From Pseudomonadota bacterium (GTDB lineage: Bacteria; Pseudomonadota; Gammaproteobacteria; Steroidobacterales; Steroidobacteraceae): a stretch of 49,985 nt of DNA. The DNA is taken from NCBI GenBank assembly GCA_019352035.1, contig JABBNZ010000011.1, positions 1 to 49,985 on the forward strand. The letters are read 5' to 3'. Positions 8,048 through 16,873 of this stretch are shown here, piece after piece (position 1 is the stretch's first letter; every line of letters begins with the position of its first letter). The notes under the pieces were generated by a model, which ran no database searches, had not been told where the DNA came from, and saw only the letters and a list, made by a program, of their open reading frames with translations. The position numbers and the translations under genes were made by a program.

Positions 8048-10075
8048 GTGACCACCAGCCTCTCGCCGCTGCTCGCCGACCCTCTGGCCGACTGCCTTGC
8101 CCTGGTCGGGGCCTGGCTGGTCATCGGCATTGCCGGCCTCGCCGCCCCGCGCAGCGTTCGCTACGCGGGCCGCGCCCTCTTCGCGCTGGGCGCGCTCGTC
8201 GCGCTTGCGCTGGCGGCGGTCGCCGCGTGGAGTCTCGTGAGCGGCGTCACGCAGACCCAGGTGTTGCCGATCGGCCTGCCGGACCTGCCGTTCCATCTGC
8301 GGCTCGATGCGCTCTCCAGCGCGTTCCTCCTGCTGCTCGGCGCGTCCGTCGCCGGCGTATCGCTCTTCTCCGCGGGCTACTTCCGCGAGAGCGATGGGAT
8401 GGCGCCGGGCCTGCTCTGCCTGCAATACCACGTGTTCCTCGCGAGCATGGCGCTGGTGCTGCTCGCGGACGATGCGTACGCCTTCATGGTCGGCTGGGAG
8501 CTGATGGCGCTCTCCTCCTACTTCCTCGTCACGACCCAACACCGGATCCCGGAGATCCGCAGGGCTGGATTTCTGTACCTCCTGATGGCGCACGTGAGCG
8601 CGCTCTTCATCCTGCTGGCTTTCGGGATCCTGCAGGGCGGCAGCTGGCACTTCACCTTCGATGCCATGCGCACGGCCCACCTTTCACCCGCCTGGGCCGC
8701 TGGCGCCTTCCTGCTGGCGACGCTCGGCTTCGGCGCCAAGGCGGGACTGGTGCCATTGCATGTCTGGTTGCCGGAGGCGCACCCGGCGGCGCCCTCGCCC
8801 GTCTCGGCGCTGCTCTCCGGTGTGATGCTGAAGACCGCTGTCTACGGAATGCTGCGCGTGACCTTCGACCTCCTGGGCCACCCGGTCTGGTGGTGGGGTC
8901 TCGTGCCGCTCGCCGCGGGCCTGCTCACCGCCCTCTACGGGGTGATCTTCGCGGCGGTTCAGACGGACATGAAGCGTCTCCTCGCCTACTCCTCCATCGA
9001 GAACGTGGGGCTGCTGTTCACCGGGCTCGGCCTCGGCGTTGTGTTCTTCGGCGTCGGGATGCCGGCCCTGGCGGCGCTGGCGCTTCTGGCGACGCTCTAT
9101 CACGCGCTGAACCACGCGGCCATGAAAAGCCTGCTCTTCCTCGGCACGGGCTCCGTGCTCCATGCGACCGGGCAGCGCAACCTCGGGCGCCTCGGGGGAC
9201 TCATCCACCGCATGCCGTGGGTCGCGGCCCTGACGTTGATCGGCGCGCTCGCGCTCGCAGGCCTGCCGCCGCTCAACGGCTTCGTATCGGAGTGGCTGCT
9301 GCTGCAGTCGTTCCTGTTCGCCGACGAGATCCCGCGCACGTTCGTCAATCTGCTGCTCCCGCTCGGCGCCGCGGTCGTGGCGCTCTGCGCCGCGCTCGCC
9401 GGCTACGTGATGGTGAAGTTCTACGGCGTCATCTTCCTCGGTCAGCCGCGGGAGAGCTCGCTCGCCCACGCGCACGACTGCGGCCGGCTGGAGCGGCTGG
9501 GATTGGGCTGGCTCGCGGCGCTGTGCATCGCGCTCGGGCTCGCGCCCGTGCCGGTGATCGCGGCGCTGGCGCCGGTCACGCGTCAGCTCGTCGGCAGCAC
9601 CGTGCCGCAGGCGGGCGCTTCGTGGTGGCTGCTTGCGCCGGTGCCCCACCGCGCGGTCTCGTACTCGCCGCTTGTCCTTCTCCTCGCCGGCGCTGCGATC
9701 ATCGCCCTGACGGCGCTCCTCGTCCGGCTCTTCTATCGCCGGGGCCTGCGCCGGACACGGCCGTGGGACTGCGGCTTCGGGGAGATCACCCCGCGGATGC
9801 AGGACACCGCGGAGGGGTTCGGGCAGCCGATCCGCAGCATCTTCCAGTCGTTCTTCGCCATCGAGCGCGAGCTGCCGACGCCCTTCGACGCGGCGCCGCG
9901 CTATCGGATCGCAATTTCCGATCGCATCTGGCGCGGTCTCTACCAGCCCCTCTGGCGTGGGGTGCGCCGGCTCGCAGACGCCGCGGCCGTCCTGCAGCGC
10001 GGGCGGATCTCGGCCTACCTCCTCTACAGCTTCGCGACGCTGGTCATCCTGCTCGCGGTGGTGCTCGCGACGTGA
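8048..10075 (+). CDS. hyfB: Hydrogenase-4/complex-I-like membrane subunit HyfB (MrpA/NuoL-like antiporter)
   Basis: This 675-residue polytopic protein belongs to the proton-translocating ND2/4/5 family. Diagnostic segments are the helix pair with GWELMALSSYFLV, GFGAKAGLVPLHVWLPEAHPAAPSPVSALLSGVMLK (the conserved lysine and histidine line of antiporter subunits), the DMKRLLAYSSIENVG helix and ALNHAAMKSLLFLGTGSV. About 14-16 membrane helices are expected. Translation probably starts at GTG 8048, since a stop lies a few codons upstream and there is no ATG near; no strong Shine-Dalgarno is visible. It heads a six-gene operon with overlapping or closely abutting reading frames. Its stop overlaps the next start in GTGA. 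Confidence 0.9.
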   Translation: MTTSLSPLLADPLADCLALVGAWLVIGIAGLAAPRSVRYAGRALFALGALVALALAAVAAWSLVSGVTQTQVLPIGLPDLPFHLRLDALSSAFLLLLGASVAGVSLFSAGYFRESDGMAPGLLCLQYHVFLASMALVLLADDAYAFMVGWELMALSSYFLVTTQHRIPEIRRAGFLYLLMAHVSALFILLAFGILQGGSWHFTFDAMRTAHLSPAWAAGAFLLATLGFGAKAGLVPLHVWLPEAHPAAPSPVSALLSGVMLKTAVYGMLRVTFDLLGHPVWWWGLVPLAAGLLTALYGVIFAAVQTDMKRLLAYSSIENVGLLFTGLGLGVVFFGVGMPALAALALLATLYHALNHAAMKSLLFLGTGSVLHATGQRNLGRLGGLIHRMPWVAALTLIGALALAGLPPLNGFVSEWLLLQSFLFADEIPRTFVNLLLPLGAAVVALCAALAGYVMVKFYGVIFLGQPRESSLAHAHDCGRLERLGLGWLAALCIALGLAPVPVIAALAPVTRQLVGSTVPQAGASWWLLAPVPHRAVSYSPLVLLLAGAAIIALTALLVRLFYRRGLRRTRPWDCGFGEITPRMQDTAEGFGQPIRSIFQSFFAIERELPTPFDAAPRYRIAISDRIWRGLYQPLWRGVRRLADAAAVLQRGRISAYLLYSFATLVILLAVVLAT

Positions 10076-11025
10076 GACCGGCAGCGCTCATCTCCCAGGC
10101 GCTCGAGATCCTCGTGGCTCTGGCCGCCGCGCCGCTCTTTCTCGGCTGGGTGAGCCAGTGCCGCGCCTGGCTCGCCAACCGCGGCGCGCCGAGTGTGTTC
10201 CTGCCCTACCGCAACCTCCACAAGCTCTTCCACAAGGAAGCGGTGCTCGCGCAGAACGCTTCCGCCCTGTTTCGCATCGCCCCGTATGTTGTGTTCGGCA
10301 CGATGGTGGTAGCCGCCGGTATCATCCCCTCGCTCTCCGGACGGCTGCCGCTCGTCGCGGCGGCGGATGCCATAGCGCTGGTGGGCCTCTTCGCCACCGC
10401 GCGCGTATTCCTCTCGCTTGCCGCGATGGACGTGGGCACCGCGTTCGGCACGCTCGGCGCGCGTCGCGAGATGATGGTCGGATTCCTGGCGGAGCCGGCC
10501 CTGCTCATGGTCATCTTCGTCGCCTCGCTGATCTCGGCGACGACGGCGCTGCCCGCGATCTCGGCGCACCTCGCGAGCGAGCGCCTGAGTGTCGACCCGA
10601 GCCTCGCATTCACGGGGGTCGCCTTCACGCTGGTCCTCCTCGCCGAGAACGCCCGCATCCCCGTCGACAACCCGGCGACACATCTCGAGCTGACCATGAT
10701 CCACGAGGCGATGCTGCTCGAGTACTCGGCGCGGCACCTCGCGCTGATGGAGTGGGCGTCCGCGCTGCGCCTGTTCAACTATGCCTGCATCGGCTTCGCG
10801 CTGTTCGTCCCCTGGGGAATCGCCGCCCGCGGCATCGGTCCCCTGGGGCTGTCCCTCGCCGTGCCGGTCCTTGCGCTGAAGCTCGCGGCGGCGGGCGCCG
10901 GCCTCGCCGTCATCGAGACACTGTCCGCCAAGCTGCGCGTCATGCGCGCCCCGGAATTCCTGGCCACCGCGTTCGTGTTCGCCGTGCTGGGACTCCTGGT
11001 CCATATCCTTCTCGGAGGCCCCTGA
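10072..11025 (+). CDS. hyfC: HyfC/HycD (NuoH-like) membrane anchor subunit
   Basis: The 317-residue protein is the NuoH/ND1 homologue that couples the hydrophilic arm to the antiporter-like arm. NuoH-type signatures include PYRNLHKLFHKEAVL near residue 42, and ENARIPVDNPATHLELTMIHEAMLLEYS, containing the conserved acidic loop (IPVDNPxTHLELTMxHE) at the quinone-side cavity region. Around eight membrane helices are expected. Start is GTG 10072 in a GTGA overlap with hyfB; the same open frame upstream is a shadow of hyfB. Translational coupling is likely. Confidence 0.92.
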   Translation: MRPAALISQALEILVALAAAPLFLGWVSQCRAWLANRGAPSVFLPYRNLHKLFHKEAVLAQNASALFRIAPYVVFGTMVVAAGIIPSLSGRLPLVAAADAIALVGLFATARVFLSLAAMDVGTAFGTLGARREMMVGFLAEPALLMVIFVASLISATTALPAISAHLASERLSVDPSLAFTGVAFTLVLLAENARIPVDNPATHLELTMIHEAMLLEYSARHLALMEWASALRLFNYACIGFALFVPWGIAARGIGPLGLSLAVPVLALKLAAAGAGLAVIETLSAKLRVMRAPEFLATAFVFAVLGLLVHILLGGP

Positions 11026-11033
11026 GCGCTGCC

Positions 11034-11702
11034 GTGACCCACGTCCCCTTCAATCAGCAACTGTTGAACGCCTGCGCGGCGCTGATGCTGCTCCTGTCGT
11101 TCGCGATGCTGTCGCAGCGGCGCATCGTGAGCCTGGTGAACCTCTTCGCCGTGCAAGGCGCCGTCCTCGCGGCCACGACGCTGCTGCTCGCATGGCGCAC
11201 CGGCGCAGGGCACCTCTACTTCTCCGCCGTGCTCACTCTCGCTCTGAAAGTCGCGTTCCTTCCCTGGCTGCTGCATCGGCTGATCCGGCGGCTCGGGGTC
11301 TACTGGGACACCGAGCCGCTCCTCGAGATCTCGGGGACGATGCTGGCGGGGATCCTGATAGTGGTGTTCTCGTTCGGCCTGGCGGAGCCGATCGCGCATC
11401 TGGCGAGCACCTCGATGCGCAATGCCATCGGGATCGCGGTCGCCGTGGTGCTGCTCGCATTCCTGATGATGATCACCCGGCGCAAGGCAATGTCGCAGGT
11501 CGTCGGGTTTCTCTCCATGGAGAACGGCCTGTTCTTCGCCGCCATGAGCGCGACCTACGGCATGCCGATGATCGTCGAGCTCGGCGTGGCGCTCGATGTG
11601 CTGGTCGCAGTGCTCGTTCTCGGCGTTTTCTTCTTCCAGATCCGCGAGCAGTTCGACAGTCTCGATCTGCATCACCTCGAGCGTCTGAGCGAGCATCAAT
11701 GA
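11034..11702 (+). CDS. hyfE: HyfE-like (NuoK-related) membrane subunit
   Basis: A 222-residue, six- to seven-helix protein. It matches the HyfE/HycP type: an N-terminal NQQLLNACAALMLLLSFAMLSQRRI, the KVAFLPWLLHRLIRRLG loop, and a NuoK-like pair SQVVGFLSMENGLFFAA with its glutamate in the membrane. The end DVLVAVLVLGVFFFQIREQFDSLD is typical. The start is probably GTG 11034, preceded by GGAGG at 11015-11019 at slightly long spacing; no ATG is available before the first helix. The stop overlaps the hyfF start (ATGA). Loss of this glutamate would break proton relay, but it is present. Confidence 0.88.
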   Translation: MTHVPFNQQLLNACAALMLLLSFAMLSQRRIVSLVNLFAVQGAVLAATTLLLAWRTGAGHLYFSAVLTLALKVAFLPWLLHRLIRRLGVYWDTEPLLEISGTMLAGILIVVFSFGLAEPIAHLASTSMRNAIGIAVAVVLLAFLMMITRRKAMSQVVGFLSMENGLFFAAMSATYGMPMIVELGVALDVLVAVLVLGVFFFQIREQFDSLDLHHLERLSEHQ

Positions 11703-13159
11703 TCGAGCTGTCGTTCCTTCTCGGCATTCCGGCGGCCGGCGCGATCGCGCTGGCGCTCTGGGGCGCGCGCGGCGATGCGCCGGAGATGAACGCGGCATTC
11801 AGCCTCGGCACCTTTGCCGCGGCGTGCGCGCTCACGCTGCGCGTCATCGCCCACGGACCGCAGCTTCTGTGGCGTGAGCAGTTCTTCATCGATGCGTTCA
11901 ACGTCTTCCTGGTGGCGCTGACGGCGTTCGTCGGCCTGACGACATCGCTCTTCTCACGCCCCTACATGCGCGTGGAGGTGGCTCACGGCAGGCTGAACCC
12001 GGGCCGGCTGCGGCTCTACCACAGCATGTACCAGCTCTTCATGCTGACGATGCTCACCGCACTGACCACCAACAACATGGGGCTTCTCTGGGTCGCCATG
12101 GAGGGAGCGACGCTCTCCACCGTTTTGCTGGTGACGCTCTACCGTACGCCGCAGAGCCTGGAGGCGGGCTGGAAGTATTTCATCCTCTGCGGCGTCGGGA
12201 TCGCGCAGGCGCTCTTCGGTACGATCCTCCTCTACTTCGCCGCCGAGAAGGTGCTCGGTGCCCAGGGGGTGGCGGCGCTCGAGTGGACGCGCCTGGATGC
12301 CGTCAAATCACAGCTCGAGCCGACCGTGCTCGCGCTGGCGTTCGTCTTCCTCCTCGTCGGCTACGGCACCAAGGCCGGACTGGCGCCGCTTCACAGCTGG
12401 CTTCCCGACGCGCACGCCGAGGGGCCGACGCCGATCTCCGCCGTGCTGTCAGGACTGCTGCTCAACGTTGCGCTCTATGCGGTGGTGCGCTGCAAGGTGC
12501 TGGTCGAGGGCTCGGTCCATTCGGCGCTGCCCTCGCGGATGCTGATGGGATTCGGACTGCTGTCGGTCGTGCTGGCCTCCCTCCTGCTCTTTCGCCAGCG
12601 CGACATCAAACGGCTCTTCGCCTACTCCTCCATCGAGCACATGGGGCTCGCGACCTTCGCGTTCGGTCTCTCGGGACCCGTGGCCACCTTCGCGGCGCTG
12701 CTGCACATGACGGTGCACTCGCTCACCAAGTCCTCGATCTTCTTCACGGTCGGCCATGCGGCGCAGAAGGCAGGCTCGCAGCTCGTGGACGACATTCGCG
12801 GCCTCATCACGCTCTCGCCGACGGTCGGCTGGGGCCTGATGATGGGCACCCTCGCGATCCTCGGCCTGCCGCCCTTCGGGGTGTTCGCGAGCGAGTTTCT
12901 GATCCTGACGACCGCCATGCGCCAGCAGCCGTGGTCGATTCCGATCCTGCTGCTCGCGCTCGGCATCGCTTTCGCCGCAATTTTCCGCAGGGTGCAGCCG
13001 ATGGTGTTCGGCGACACTCAGGCGCGCCGCCTGCCGCATGCGCCGGCGCTGCTGCCGGTGTTCGCGCACCTCGCGATCGTGCTCCTCCTGGGACTGTACA
13101 TCCCGCCATATCTCGCCGACTGGTACCGGGCGGCCGCCCACCTGATCGGAGGACGCTGA
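11699..13159 (+). CDS. hyfF: HyfF-like antiporter subunit (ND4/ND5 family)
   Basis: The 486-residue product is a second ND4/5-type antiporter subunit. It carries WVAMEGATLSTVLLVTLYRTPQSLEAGWKYFILC, the GYGTKAGLAPLHSWLPDAHAEGPTPISAVLSGLLLNVALYAV signature with conserved lysine and histidines, RDIKRLFAYSSIEHMG and a C-terminal GLPPFGVFASEFLIL helix. Its shorter length and the GLLLNVALYA variant separate it from HyfB and place it with HyfF/HycQ. The start ATG 11699 overlaps the hyfE stop. Two antiporter-like subunits in one complex mean two potential ion channels. Confidence 0.9.
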   Translation: MIELSFLLGIPAAGAIALALWGARGDAPEMNAAFSLGTFAAACALTLRVIAHGPQLLWREQFFIDAFNVFLVALTAFVGLTTSLFSRPYMRVEVAHGRLNPGRLRLYHSMYQLFMLTMLTALTTNNMGLLWVAMEGATLSTVLLVTLYRTPQSLEAGWKYFILCGVGIAQALFGTILLYFAAEKVLGAQGVAALEWTRLDAVKSQLEPTVLALAFVFLLVGYGTKAGLAPLHSWLPDAHAEGPTPISAVLSGLLLNVALYAVVRCKVLVEGSVHSALPSRMLMGFGLLSVVLASLLLFRQRDIKRLFAYSSIEHMGLATFAFGLSGPVATFAALLHMTVHSLTKSSIFFTVGHAAQKAGSQLVDDIRGLITLSPTVGWGLMMGTLAILGLPPFGVFASEFLILTTAMRQQPWSIPILLLALGIAFAAIFRRVQPMVFGDTQARRLPHAPALLPVFAHLAIVLLLGLYIPPYLADWYRAAAHLIGGR

Positions 13160-13162
13160 GCC

Positions 13163-14689
13163 ATGCCGCTCACCAAATGGTGGGGTTGCGCGCGGGAACT
13201 GCCGGGCGCGCCGCGAACCCGCCGAATCGGGCTGACGGTCGGGGATTGGAGTCCGTGCACCAGCGATGTCGCCGCGAGCGGGGGACGGCTTCTCGCGATG
13301 TGGGCTTCGGCCTGCGCCGAGAACTCGCCGGATCCGCCATCCGGCCGCGGCCCGGGCGGCGTGCAGGAAGTTTACGCCGCGTTCCTGACGGACCGCGGCA
13401 TCCTCATCATCGAGCTGCCGCTCGAAAGCGCTGCTGCCTGCGCAATCCCCCAGGCCGACTATCCCGGCATCGAAGCCCTGTTTCCCTGCGCCTCCCGCAT
13501 GCAACGCGCGATGGCGGAAACCTCGGGCCTGCGCTCGAGCGACCCGGATCGCCGGCCGTGGCTGCGGCATCCGCCGGAGGCTTACGGGTTCATCCGCGTC
13601 GAGGGCGAGGGCGTGCACGAGATCGCGGTCGGACCCGTGCACGCGGGCACGATCGAGCCCGGGCATTTCCGCTTCTCGGTCGTGGGCGAGAAGGTGCTCA
13701 GGCTGGAGGAGCGCTTCGGCTACAAGCACAAGGGGGTGGAGCGGCGCTTCGCCGGGATGCCGCTTCTCGAGGGCCACCGCCTGGCCGCGCGGATCGCCGG
13801 TGATTCCACGGTCGCTTACGCGTGGTCGTACTGTCAGGCGCTGGAAGGGATGGCGGGCCATCGGATTCCCCCGCGCGCCGCAGCGCTGCGTGCGCTCTTT
13901 CTGGAGCTCGAGCGCATCGCCAACCATCTCGGCGATCTGGGCGCCCTCGGCAACGACGCCGGCTTCGCCTTCGGCCTGACGCAGTTCTCGCGGCTCAAGG
14001 AAGATCTGCTGCGCTCGGTCTCACAGGCGTTCGCGCAACGCTATCTGATGGATGCGGTGGTGCCTGGAGGCACACGGGACGACCTCTCTGCGACGAGGGC
14101 CGGGAGCCTTGCCGCGCGAATCGCGGCCGTCGCGCGTGAGGCGGCCGAGCTCCGGGCCATCTACGAGGATCACACCGGCGTGCGCGACCGCTTCACCGGC
14201 GCCGGAATCCTGACACCGGAGCTCGCCCTGCGGCTGGGCGTCCTGGGGCTCGCGGGGCGGGCCAGCGGCCAGGCGCTCGATGTCAGGATCGATTTCCCGT
14301 GTGCGCCCTATGACCAGCTTGCACCAACCCGGGTGGTGCGTCACGAAGGCGACGTGGCCGCTCGCGTCGCCGTGCGATTCGATGAGCTTGCCGAATCCTG
14401 CCGGTTGGCACGCGCGCTGCTCGCCTCGCTCCCGGCAGGCCCGCACCTGGCATCGCTGCAGCCTCCTGCGGAGGGCTCCTTCGGCACGGGCGTCGTCGAG
14501 GGCTGGCGCGGCCCGGTGTTCGTGGCGCTCGCGGCGGGGCCGCACGGCAGGATCAACCGCTGTCACCCGCATGATCCTTCCTGGCAGAACTGGCCGGCGA
14601 TCGAGCATGCCATTCTTGGCAACATCGTCGCCGACTTCCCGCTCATCAACAAATCGTTCAACCTCGCCTACAGCGGGGTCGATCTTTGA
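13163..14689 (+). CDS. hyfG: HyfG/HycE-like large subunit lacking NiFe-site cysteines
   Basis: The 508-residue protein has an N-terminal NuoC-like region (about 1-140) fused to a NuoD/hydrogenase-large domain (about 145-508), as in HycE and HyfG. Core signatures are GPVHAGTIEPGHFRFSVVGE, GYKHKGVERR and ELERIANHLGDLG. The two cysteine pairs that hold NiFe in true hydrogenases are absent. The first motif reads RIAGDS (R210-S215) where RICGIC is expected. The C-terminal DPCxxC region reads NLAYSGVD, with A502 and G505 in the cysteine positions, and the protein ends three residues later. It therefore cannot bind NiFe in the known manner. Like NuoD, it may instead serve a quinone- or unknown-acceptor site. 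No maturation protease gene is present nearby. Confidence 0.9.
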   Translation: MPLTKWWGCARELPGAPRTRRIGLTVGDWSPCTSDVAASGGRLLAMWASACAENSPDPPSGRGPGGVQEVYAAFLTDRGILIIELPLESAAACAIPQADYPGIEALFPCASRMQRAMAETSGLRSSDPDRRPWLRHPPEAYGFIRVEGEGVHEIAVGPVHAGTIEPGHFRFSVVGEKVLRLEERFGYKHKGVERRFAGMPLLEGHRLAARIAGDSTVAYAWSYCQALEGMAGHRIPPRAAALRALFLELERIANHLGDLGALGNDAGFAFGLTQFSRLKEDLLRSVSQAFAQRYLMDAVVPGGTRDDLSATRAGSLAARIAAVAREAAELRAIYEDHTGVRDRFTGAGILTPELALRLGVLGLAGRASGQALDVRIDFPCAPYDQLAPTRVVRHEGDVAARVAVRFDELAESCRLARALLASLPAGPHLASLQPPAEGSFGTGVVEGWRGPVFVALAAGPHGRINRCHPHDPSWQNWPAIEHAILGNIVADFPLINKSFNLAYSGVDL

Positions 14690-14699
14690 GACTGCGGCC

Positions 14700-15239
14700 A
14701 TGCTGAAGACCCTGCGCAAGATCCGTGAAGTAGGCGTGATCTCCGAGACGGCACCGCAACCCGAGGAGTTGCTGCGCGTCCGGGACGCCCTCGATGCGCG
14801 CATCCGCTCCGTTCTTGGACGGGCGCTCTGCATCCGTCACGTCGATGCCGGCTCCTGCAACGGCTGCGAGCTCGAGATCCAGGCGCTCAACAACCCGATC
14901 TACAATCTCGCGGGGCTCGGGGTCCGTTTCGTGGCGAGCCCCCGGCACGCCGACCTGCTGCTCGTGACCGGCCCGGTTGCAGCCAACATGGAAGCCGCGC
15001 TGCGCCGGGTCTACGATGCAACGCCGGACCCGAAGCTGGTCGTGGCGATCGGGGACTGCGGCTGCACGGGGGGAATCTTCGCCTCGCCGGACGCGGGGTG
15101 CGGATCAGGCCCCTCCTCTTGCGGCAAAGTGTCGAACGTCATCCCCGTCGACGTCGCCGTGCCCGGCTGTCCGCCGACGCCGGTGCGGATCATTCAGGGC
15201 ATACTGACGGCGATCGGTGCCGGTGCGAAAGGCCGCTGA
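14700..15239 (+). CDS. hyfI: HyfI-like small subunit with proximal [4Fe-4S] ligands (NuoB-like)
   Basis: The 179-residue product is the NuoB/HycG/HyfI homologue. Cysteines for one [4Fe-4S] cluster are intact: C53 and C56 in AGSCNGCELEIQ, C120 in GDCGCTGGIF, and C157 in PGCPPTPVRIIQG. The tandem cysteines of NuoB are absent at the first site, which groups it with hydrogenase-type small subunits. The ATG at 14700 follows the hyfG stop by ten bases. So the cluster next to the vanished NiFe site has been kept, which argues that the complex still transfers electrons. No HyfA or HyfH ferredoxin-type subunit is encoded here, so the electron source is unclear. Confidence 0.9.
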   Translation: MLKTLRKIREVGVISETAPQPEELLRVRDALDARIRSVLGRALCIRHVDAGSCNGCELEIQALNNPIYNLAGLGVRFVASPRHADLLLVTGPVAANMEAALRRVYDATPDPKLVVAIGDCGCTGGIFASPDAGCGSGPSSCGKVSNVIPVDVAVPGCPPTPVRIIQGILTAIGAGAKGR

Positions 15240-15240
15240 C

Positions 15241-15963
15241 CTATTGCGAGAGACCCGCAGGCGAGTCCATCGGGATGCCCGACATCCTCTCGACCCAGAG
15301 CAGATGGTCGACCACGCCGCGCACGCCGGGCATGTTTTCCGCGAGCACCCGGATCGCCTCGCGCTGCCGCGGGTCGGTCACCACGCCCAACAGCTCGACG
15401 ATGCCGCCCTTGACCGTCAGGTCGACCGAGGTGTCGCTGCGAGCCCAGGACTGCGCCTTCAGGGAAGCAAGTATGCGGCCGCGCAGCTGCGCATCCGCCA
15501 CCGGGCGCGCACCCGCCGCGGGCAGCAGCTTCGCCAGCTCGCGCAATAGGTCCGCCCGCGTCACGATGCCCGCGACCCGGCCGTTCTCGAGCACCGGGAC
15601 CTGCTTGATCCGGCGCGATTCCATGAGCGCGACGACCTCCGCCAACTCGGTGTCCGGAGTCACGGAAACGACCGGGACGGTCATGACCTGCCCGACCCGC
15701 ACTGCATGCGATCGCACGTAGTTGAGCGCCTCGGTTCCGGATGCCCCGAGCCAGCCGCGCCAGGCCGGCATCCGCTTCTCCGTGCCGAGCTCCGCGCGCC
15801 GCACAAAATCGCCTTCGGTGACGATCCCCACCGGGGCGCCTGACTGATCGACCACCGGCAGCCCGCTGATGCGGTGATCGAGCATCAGGCGCACGGCGTC
15901 CCTGATCGGAGCACGGGGCGTTACCGTGACGACCCCACCCTGCATGACCTCTCGGACTTTCAT
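15241..15963 (-). CDS. CBS-domain pair fused to a BON domain
   Basis: This 240-residue protein starts with two CBS motifs: MKVREVMQGGVVTVTP...VDQSGAPVGIVTEGDFVRR and VGQVMTVPVVSVTPDTELAEVVALM...NGRVAGIVTRADLLREL. A BON domain (about 160-230) follows with GRILASLKAQSWARSDTSVDLTVKGGIVELLGVV. CBS pairs sense adenine nucleotides and BON domains often bind lipid or peptidoglycan, so the fusion may be an energy-state sensor at a surface; its partner is unknown. ATG 15963 overlaps the stop of the upstream Usp gene (ATGA), so the two are coupled. Its stop meets the hyfI stop with one base between. Confidence 0.85.
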   Translation of the reverse strand: MKVREVMQGGVVTVTPRAPIRDAVRLMLDHRISGLPVVDQSGAPVGIVTEGDFVRRAELGTEKRMPAWRGWLGASGTEALNYVRSHAVRVGQVMTVPVVSVTPDTELAEVVALMESRRIKQVPVLENGRVAGIVTRADLLRELAKLLPAAGARPVADAQLRGRILASLKAQSWARSDTSVDLTVKGGIVELLGVVTDPRQREAIRVLAENMPGVRGVVDHLLWVERMSGIPMDSPAGLSQ

Positions 15964-16859
15964 GCAGCCCGCGATCCGCGCACCGGCTTCACGAGCAGAC
16001 AGTCGCAATCGAGCGTCTCGATCAGCTTTCCGGTCAGCGTGCCGACCAGCGCGGTCAACGCCTTGCGGTGGGTCAGCGCGCCGAGAACGATGAGATCGAA
16101 ATCGCGCCGCTGCGCGAAATCCGGCAGCACAACCGCGGGCTCACCGCGGATCAGATGAATGGCCGCGGCCTCGACCCCGGCGTCCTGCGTCCGCTCGAGG
16201 AGCGCGGCGCGCCGCGATGCCTCCTCCTGCGGCTGGGCGGGATCGAAGAGGCTGGCATGGACGATCTCCAGATCGCCCCCCGCGCTCTGCGCGACCGCCG
16301 CGGCCGTTCGCAGAATGGTGCGCGTGAGCTCAGGCGCCTCGGCGGCCGAAAGGTCAACCGCGGCGGCGATCAGCGGATGTGACTTCCAGACTCTGCCATG
16401 CGTGAGGAGCAGCGGCGAGGGACAGGCGCGGACCAGCTCCCAGTCATTGGCGTCCAGTCCCGCCGCACTGTCGCCGCCGACAGCGCGTCTGTTGCGGTGG
16501 GCGCTTCCGGTGCCGCGGACGACCAGATCCGGATGGTCTCGCTCCACCGCGTGCACGATTCCGGCGTACAGCGGGCTCTCGCATGCGACGCTCATGGACG
16601 CTTTGACATCCTTCACGTTCAGCGAGTGCCAGAGTGAGTCGAGGAAGCGGCGCGATTCGTCGAGGCAGGTTTCCCTGGCGCGCGCCGCGGCGCGAGGGTC
16701 GTACTGATGCTGACGCGCATAGGCCCGCTCCGAATCGCAGTGGAAGAGCTCGACGTCGCCGCCGCTCAAGCGCGCCAGCGCGACGGCCTTGGCCGCAACC
16801 TCCACCGGCCGCTCATCGCGATCGACGGCCGCCATGATCGATCCAAAGGACTGTTTCAA
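15960..16859 (-). CDS. Universal stress protein, tandem UspA domains (TTG start)
   Basis: The product is 299 residues with two Usp domains. The first begins KQSFGSIMAAVDRDERPVEVAAKAVALARLSGGDVELFH; the second begins HPLIAAAVDLSAAEAPELTRTIL and ends RRDFDLIVLGALTHRKALTALVGTLTGKLIETLDCDCLLVKP. The usual ATP loop GxxG-x9-GS is only partly kept (GALTHRK...GTLTGK). I place the start at TTG 16859 because a 9-base ribosome site, AGGAGGTGA, stands five bases before it (16865-16873), whereas the upstream ATG at 16892 has no such signal and overlaps atpG. The gene is coupled to the CBS-BON gene downstream. Confidence 0.85.
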   Translation of the reverse strand: MKQSFGSIMAAVDRDERPVEVAAKAVALARLSGGDVELFHCDSERAYARQHQYDPRAAARARETCLDESRRFLDSLWHSLNVKDVKASMSVACESPLYAGIVHAVERDHPDLVVRGTGSAHRNRRAVGGDSAAGLDANDWELVRACPSPLLLTHGRVWKSHPLIAAAVDLSAAEAPELTRTILRTAAAVAQSAGGDLEIVHASLFDPAQPQEEASRRAALLERTQDAGVEAAAIHLIRGEPAVVLPDFAQRRDFDLIVLGALTHRKALTALVGTLTGKLIETLDCDCLLVKPVRGSRAA

Positions 16860-16864
16860 CGGGG

Positions 16865-16873
16865 TCACCTCCT
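16865..16873 (-). promoter_or_regulatory. Full-length Shine-Dalgarno deciding a TTG start
   Basis: On the minus strand AGGAGGTGA is fully complementary to the 16S rRNA tail and is spaced five bases from TTG 16859. It overlaps the atpG stop codon, so the Usp gene can be translated right after the ATPase operon. Confidence 0.7.

Noticed and set aside
13163-15239. An active NiFe hydrogenase
   Set aside because: All four expected cysteine ligands in the large subunit are substituted and no maturation protease or hyp genes are nearby.
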